DNA of 64,000 bases from Anaeramoeba flamelloides. Taxonomy: Eukaryota > Metamonada > Anaeramoebidae. The stretch covers positions 16,826,501 to 16,890,500 of the forward strand of contig JANTQA010000012.1 of the NCBI GenBank assembly GCA_027625915.1. Reading direction: 5' to 3'. This document shows, in pieces, positions 61,260 to 64,000 of the stretch. The notes below the pieces were generated by a model. It saw only the letters and a list, made by a program, of their open reading frames with translations. It made no database searches and had not been told where the DNA came from. Numbering within the stretch: position 1 is the stretch's first letter; each line of letters opens with the position of its first letter. The translations under genes and the position numbers were made by a program.

Positions 61260-62053
61260 AATTGTGAATAATATATTTGTGAAATTTGATTTTTCCCTTT
61301 CTAAATTAATCCAGATCTTGGTAAGTAGTTTAGATATATGGTTTCTTATTCAGTAATATTGTTTATTTTAAGTCTAGATTTTAAAAAGTCATAAAATAAA
61401 AATTAGTAAAAATTAAAAAAACTAAAATCAAATATTAATCTGACTTGGACTATTGGTAAAAGCATTTAAAATTGAAAAAAAATCTTGTGGAAAAAATTTC
61501 CAAATTTAACAATAAAAATAAATCTTATTTTTTGTTCAAATTTAATTTATATTTTTTTTTATTTTTAAATTATTAAGAATCAAATATAAATATTGTTATT
61601 GAATTGTAAGCAGTAGATAAAACAAATTTTCTATGTGATATCAAAATATCTTTTGAATGAATAAATTATTTATTAAAGTATTTTATGCAATATTGGGGTG
61701 CAAACGTCTCCTTAAAAATTTGCAGTAAAGTATGATGTGTATTAAACATTAAAACTAAGAGGTTTTTGAAATGTAAACTAACTTTTCCAAAAAAAAAAAA
61801 AATTTTTTTTTTTTTAGATAAAATTTATTGAAAAACAATAAAATCACAATAACCAAGAAAAATTTTTTGAATGATCTTGAAAAAATTTTTCAAGTAATTT
61901 TTTTATTGTAGATAAATATACAATTTTTAGTTCTAAAATTTTCTTTCTAAGATAATTGATTGTCAATTCGATATCTTATAGTCCTTTGATAATAATTCAA
62001 ATTAAAAATTTTGTTTGAAAGGTAATTAGTATATTTTGGGTGCCAAGAGATAT
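61260..62053 (-). repeat. Element A, copy 3 (inverted)
   Basis: Reverse complement of the left ~800 bp of element A. Its outer end 'ttgggtgccaagagatata' is near 62036-62053, and the 'cccagatcttg' and 'agtctagatttta' blocks correspond to 30480-30560. The distal half of the element is missing or diverged. Confidence 0.55.
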
Positions 62054-62270
62054 ATAATTATACAATTTATTAGCTCAGATGATTTAAAATTTTTGTAATG
62101 ATGTTGAGTTTTTTTTTACAATATTATTTGACAATAATTAAAATATCTATTTTCGAATTTTTCTGATTTAAAATAAATATAATTGTGGGAATATTAATTT
62201 GATTAATTTAATTTCCAATATGTAATATTAAACCACTTAGTAATAGATTTTTTTAATTGATTTTTTCATT

Positions 62271-62276
<6 letters not shown>

Positions 62277-62330
<54 letters not shown>
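62277..62330. repeat. (AT)n microsatellite
   Basis: About 54 bp of uninterrupted AT repeat. Confidence 0.95.
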
Positions 62331-62335
<5 letters not shown>

Positions 62336-64000
62336 TTTAGATTAACCCTTTTTTTTTTATTTTTGTTTCTCATTTTGTTAAATTTTATATATATTTAATT
62401 TCTTTTCCTGTTAAAAAGGCAAGTTGTTTTAAAAAAAGATCTAAGAAAATCCCAAATTGTATTAAGAAAAAAATAAACTTTAAATGTTTTTTAACTTTTT
62501 TATATTTATATACCTAAAAATACATTTCTCACCTTTTTTCCATTTAAATTCCAATATCTATACTCTCAAATGCCCTCTTTATAAATTATGTTTCATTATT
62601 TTAGAAATTGATTTTATTTTATTTTTTATAATTTTTAAAATATGATGGTATTATATAAACCCCAATTCAAAATTTTGAATAAGCTAAAATTCAATTTATT
62701 ATAAAAATACTTGGTTAGTAAATTCTCGAAGAAATATCAAACTTGAACCATTCACTGGGTGGAATGTAAATAATTATTGATAGTATTAGAACACTCACAA
62801 AATAAAAAATAAATAATTATTAATACTAATTAATTATATGTGTGTTAAAAATTTTGGAGAGTAGAACAAATAAACATATTAATAAATTTGTTAAAATTCT
62901 ATTAGGAATATTGACTGACCAAAGGTTAGATACTATCAACCAATTTGATTTGAGTTCTTCTATTTTGAAAAAACAAACTCAGCGTTAACCTAATATCAAT
63001 TGTTCGAAAACAATTTTTCGAACTAAAAATGCTAAAGTACGTGATTCATAAAATAAAATGAAAACAAAAAAAGTTAAGATGAAAAGGTCTTTTTCATATT
63101 TTTTAAAAATCAGAATTTTACCCATTTGAATGAAATTGTATTATTGTAATTCTTTTAAACCTTGTAACTGTGTGAATTTTATTTTAGTATACCAAATTAA
63201 TAAGTGAATTCGAAAAATGTTTAATTATTGAATGTTATTAAAGATTTATGAATAAAAAATATTTAATTTATTGTTACAGATGAGACAAAATTCAAAAGTA
63301 TCAATTATCAGTAGAAAAGAAAAATAAATATATTAAAAATTTTACAGAATGATGGAATTCCATAATAAAAAAAATTAAACAAGCAATAAGTTGAAATCGA
63401 TAATTGAAAAAAAAAAAAACCGTTTGGTATTATAGAATCAAAAAAAGAAATAAAATATGTACGCTGAAAATAAATATTTTTTGAAAAAATGATTTATTTT
63501 TGTATCTTTTTGAATTATCTTGATGAAAATCTGGCTTTTTTTATTTTGATTATTGACCAAAAATAAAAAATAAAAAATAATATTTAAAATTAATTAAATT
63601 AAAGAAAAAATTATTAACAAACGTTTTATTCAGAATAGAATGTAAAAACAACCAATACATAATAACAAATTGCAAATAACAAAACCATTTAATATTTGCA
63701 CTCAATAAATAAATAAATAAATATATATATACAAAAAAAATTAAAAATTATGAAAACAAAACAAGATAAAATAAAAGAAATGGAGATATTGAAAAAAGAA
63801 TAAAAATTAAAAAAAAATCTAATAAATAATTCTATTGCAAAATTATTAATTTTTTTTTTTTTGTAAAAACTGTCTACTTTTAAATATATTTGCTGGAAAA
63901 ATCCATTTATTAGATTTATAATTTGAATGACAATTTTAAGTGCCTTGGTATTAGTTTTTCTCTAATTTGATTATTCACTGAATTTAATTCTTCCGAATCA
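62331..64000. other. AT-rich, no gene seen
   Basis: Homopolymer-rich sequence with dense stops in all frames to the window edge. No exon or RNA gene is evident. Confidence 0.35.

Overview
This is AT-rich eukaryotic DNA with sparse protein genes, long GT-AG introns and many small transposable elements. The recognisable genes are conserved eukaryotic ones (ARL1, RPN3/PSMD3, LSM6, TMEM120). They sit beside an RCC1-repeat/BTB protein of a style I associate with anaeramoebid amoebae, so an Anaeramoeba-like metamonad is my best guess. That is inference from gene style, not proof. Standard stop codons are used.

Layout: 1-5 kb holds a decayed ORF and a 3.3-kb hAT transposon with terminal inverted repeats. 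8-14.7 kb is TMEM120, whose two coding exons lie 5.1 kb apart. 15.4-23.2 kb holds a candidate exon, minus-strand exons of a small membrane protein, foldback elements and LINE remnants. 23.9-29.8 kb is an RCC1-BTB gene with a 4.0-kb intron full of elements. 29.8-32.7 kb is a cluster of inverted-repeat elements with candidate exons. 33.3-36.1 kb is a methyltransferase-like/Nudix fusion. 37.4-38.7 kb has a short candidate gene and a Tc1/mariner relic. 39.5-42.3 kb is a four-exon TALE-type homeobox gene converging on a minus-strand partial ORF. 45.5 kb is LSM6. 49.5-53.7 kb is RPN3 in four exons and 56.3-59.4 kb is ARL1 in four exons, both on the minus strand. The last 4.5 kb is repeats.

Splicing was worked out by eye. 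For TMEM120, RCC1-BTB, RPN3, ARL1 and the homeobox gene, the proposed GT-AG exons add up to an exact multiple of three, and the joins restore conserved family sequence wherever a family is known. Introns fall into a short class (55-300 bp) and a long class (about 2-5 kb). Every long intron carries at least one inverted-repeat or dispersed-repeat element.

The genes do not form a pathway. The most unusual items are the methyltransferase-like/Nudix fusion with a degenerate SAM motif, a TALE homeodomain with Gln in place of Asn51, a TTAA-flanked element family with three copies of about 750 bp, and a LINE end flanked by a perfect 16-bp target duplication.
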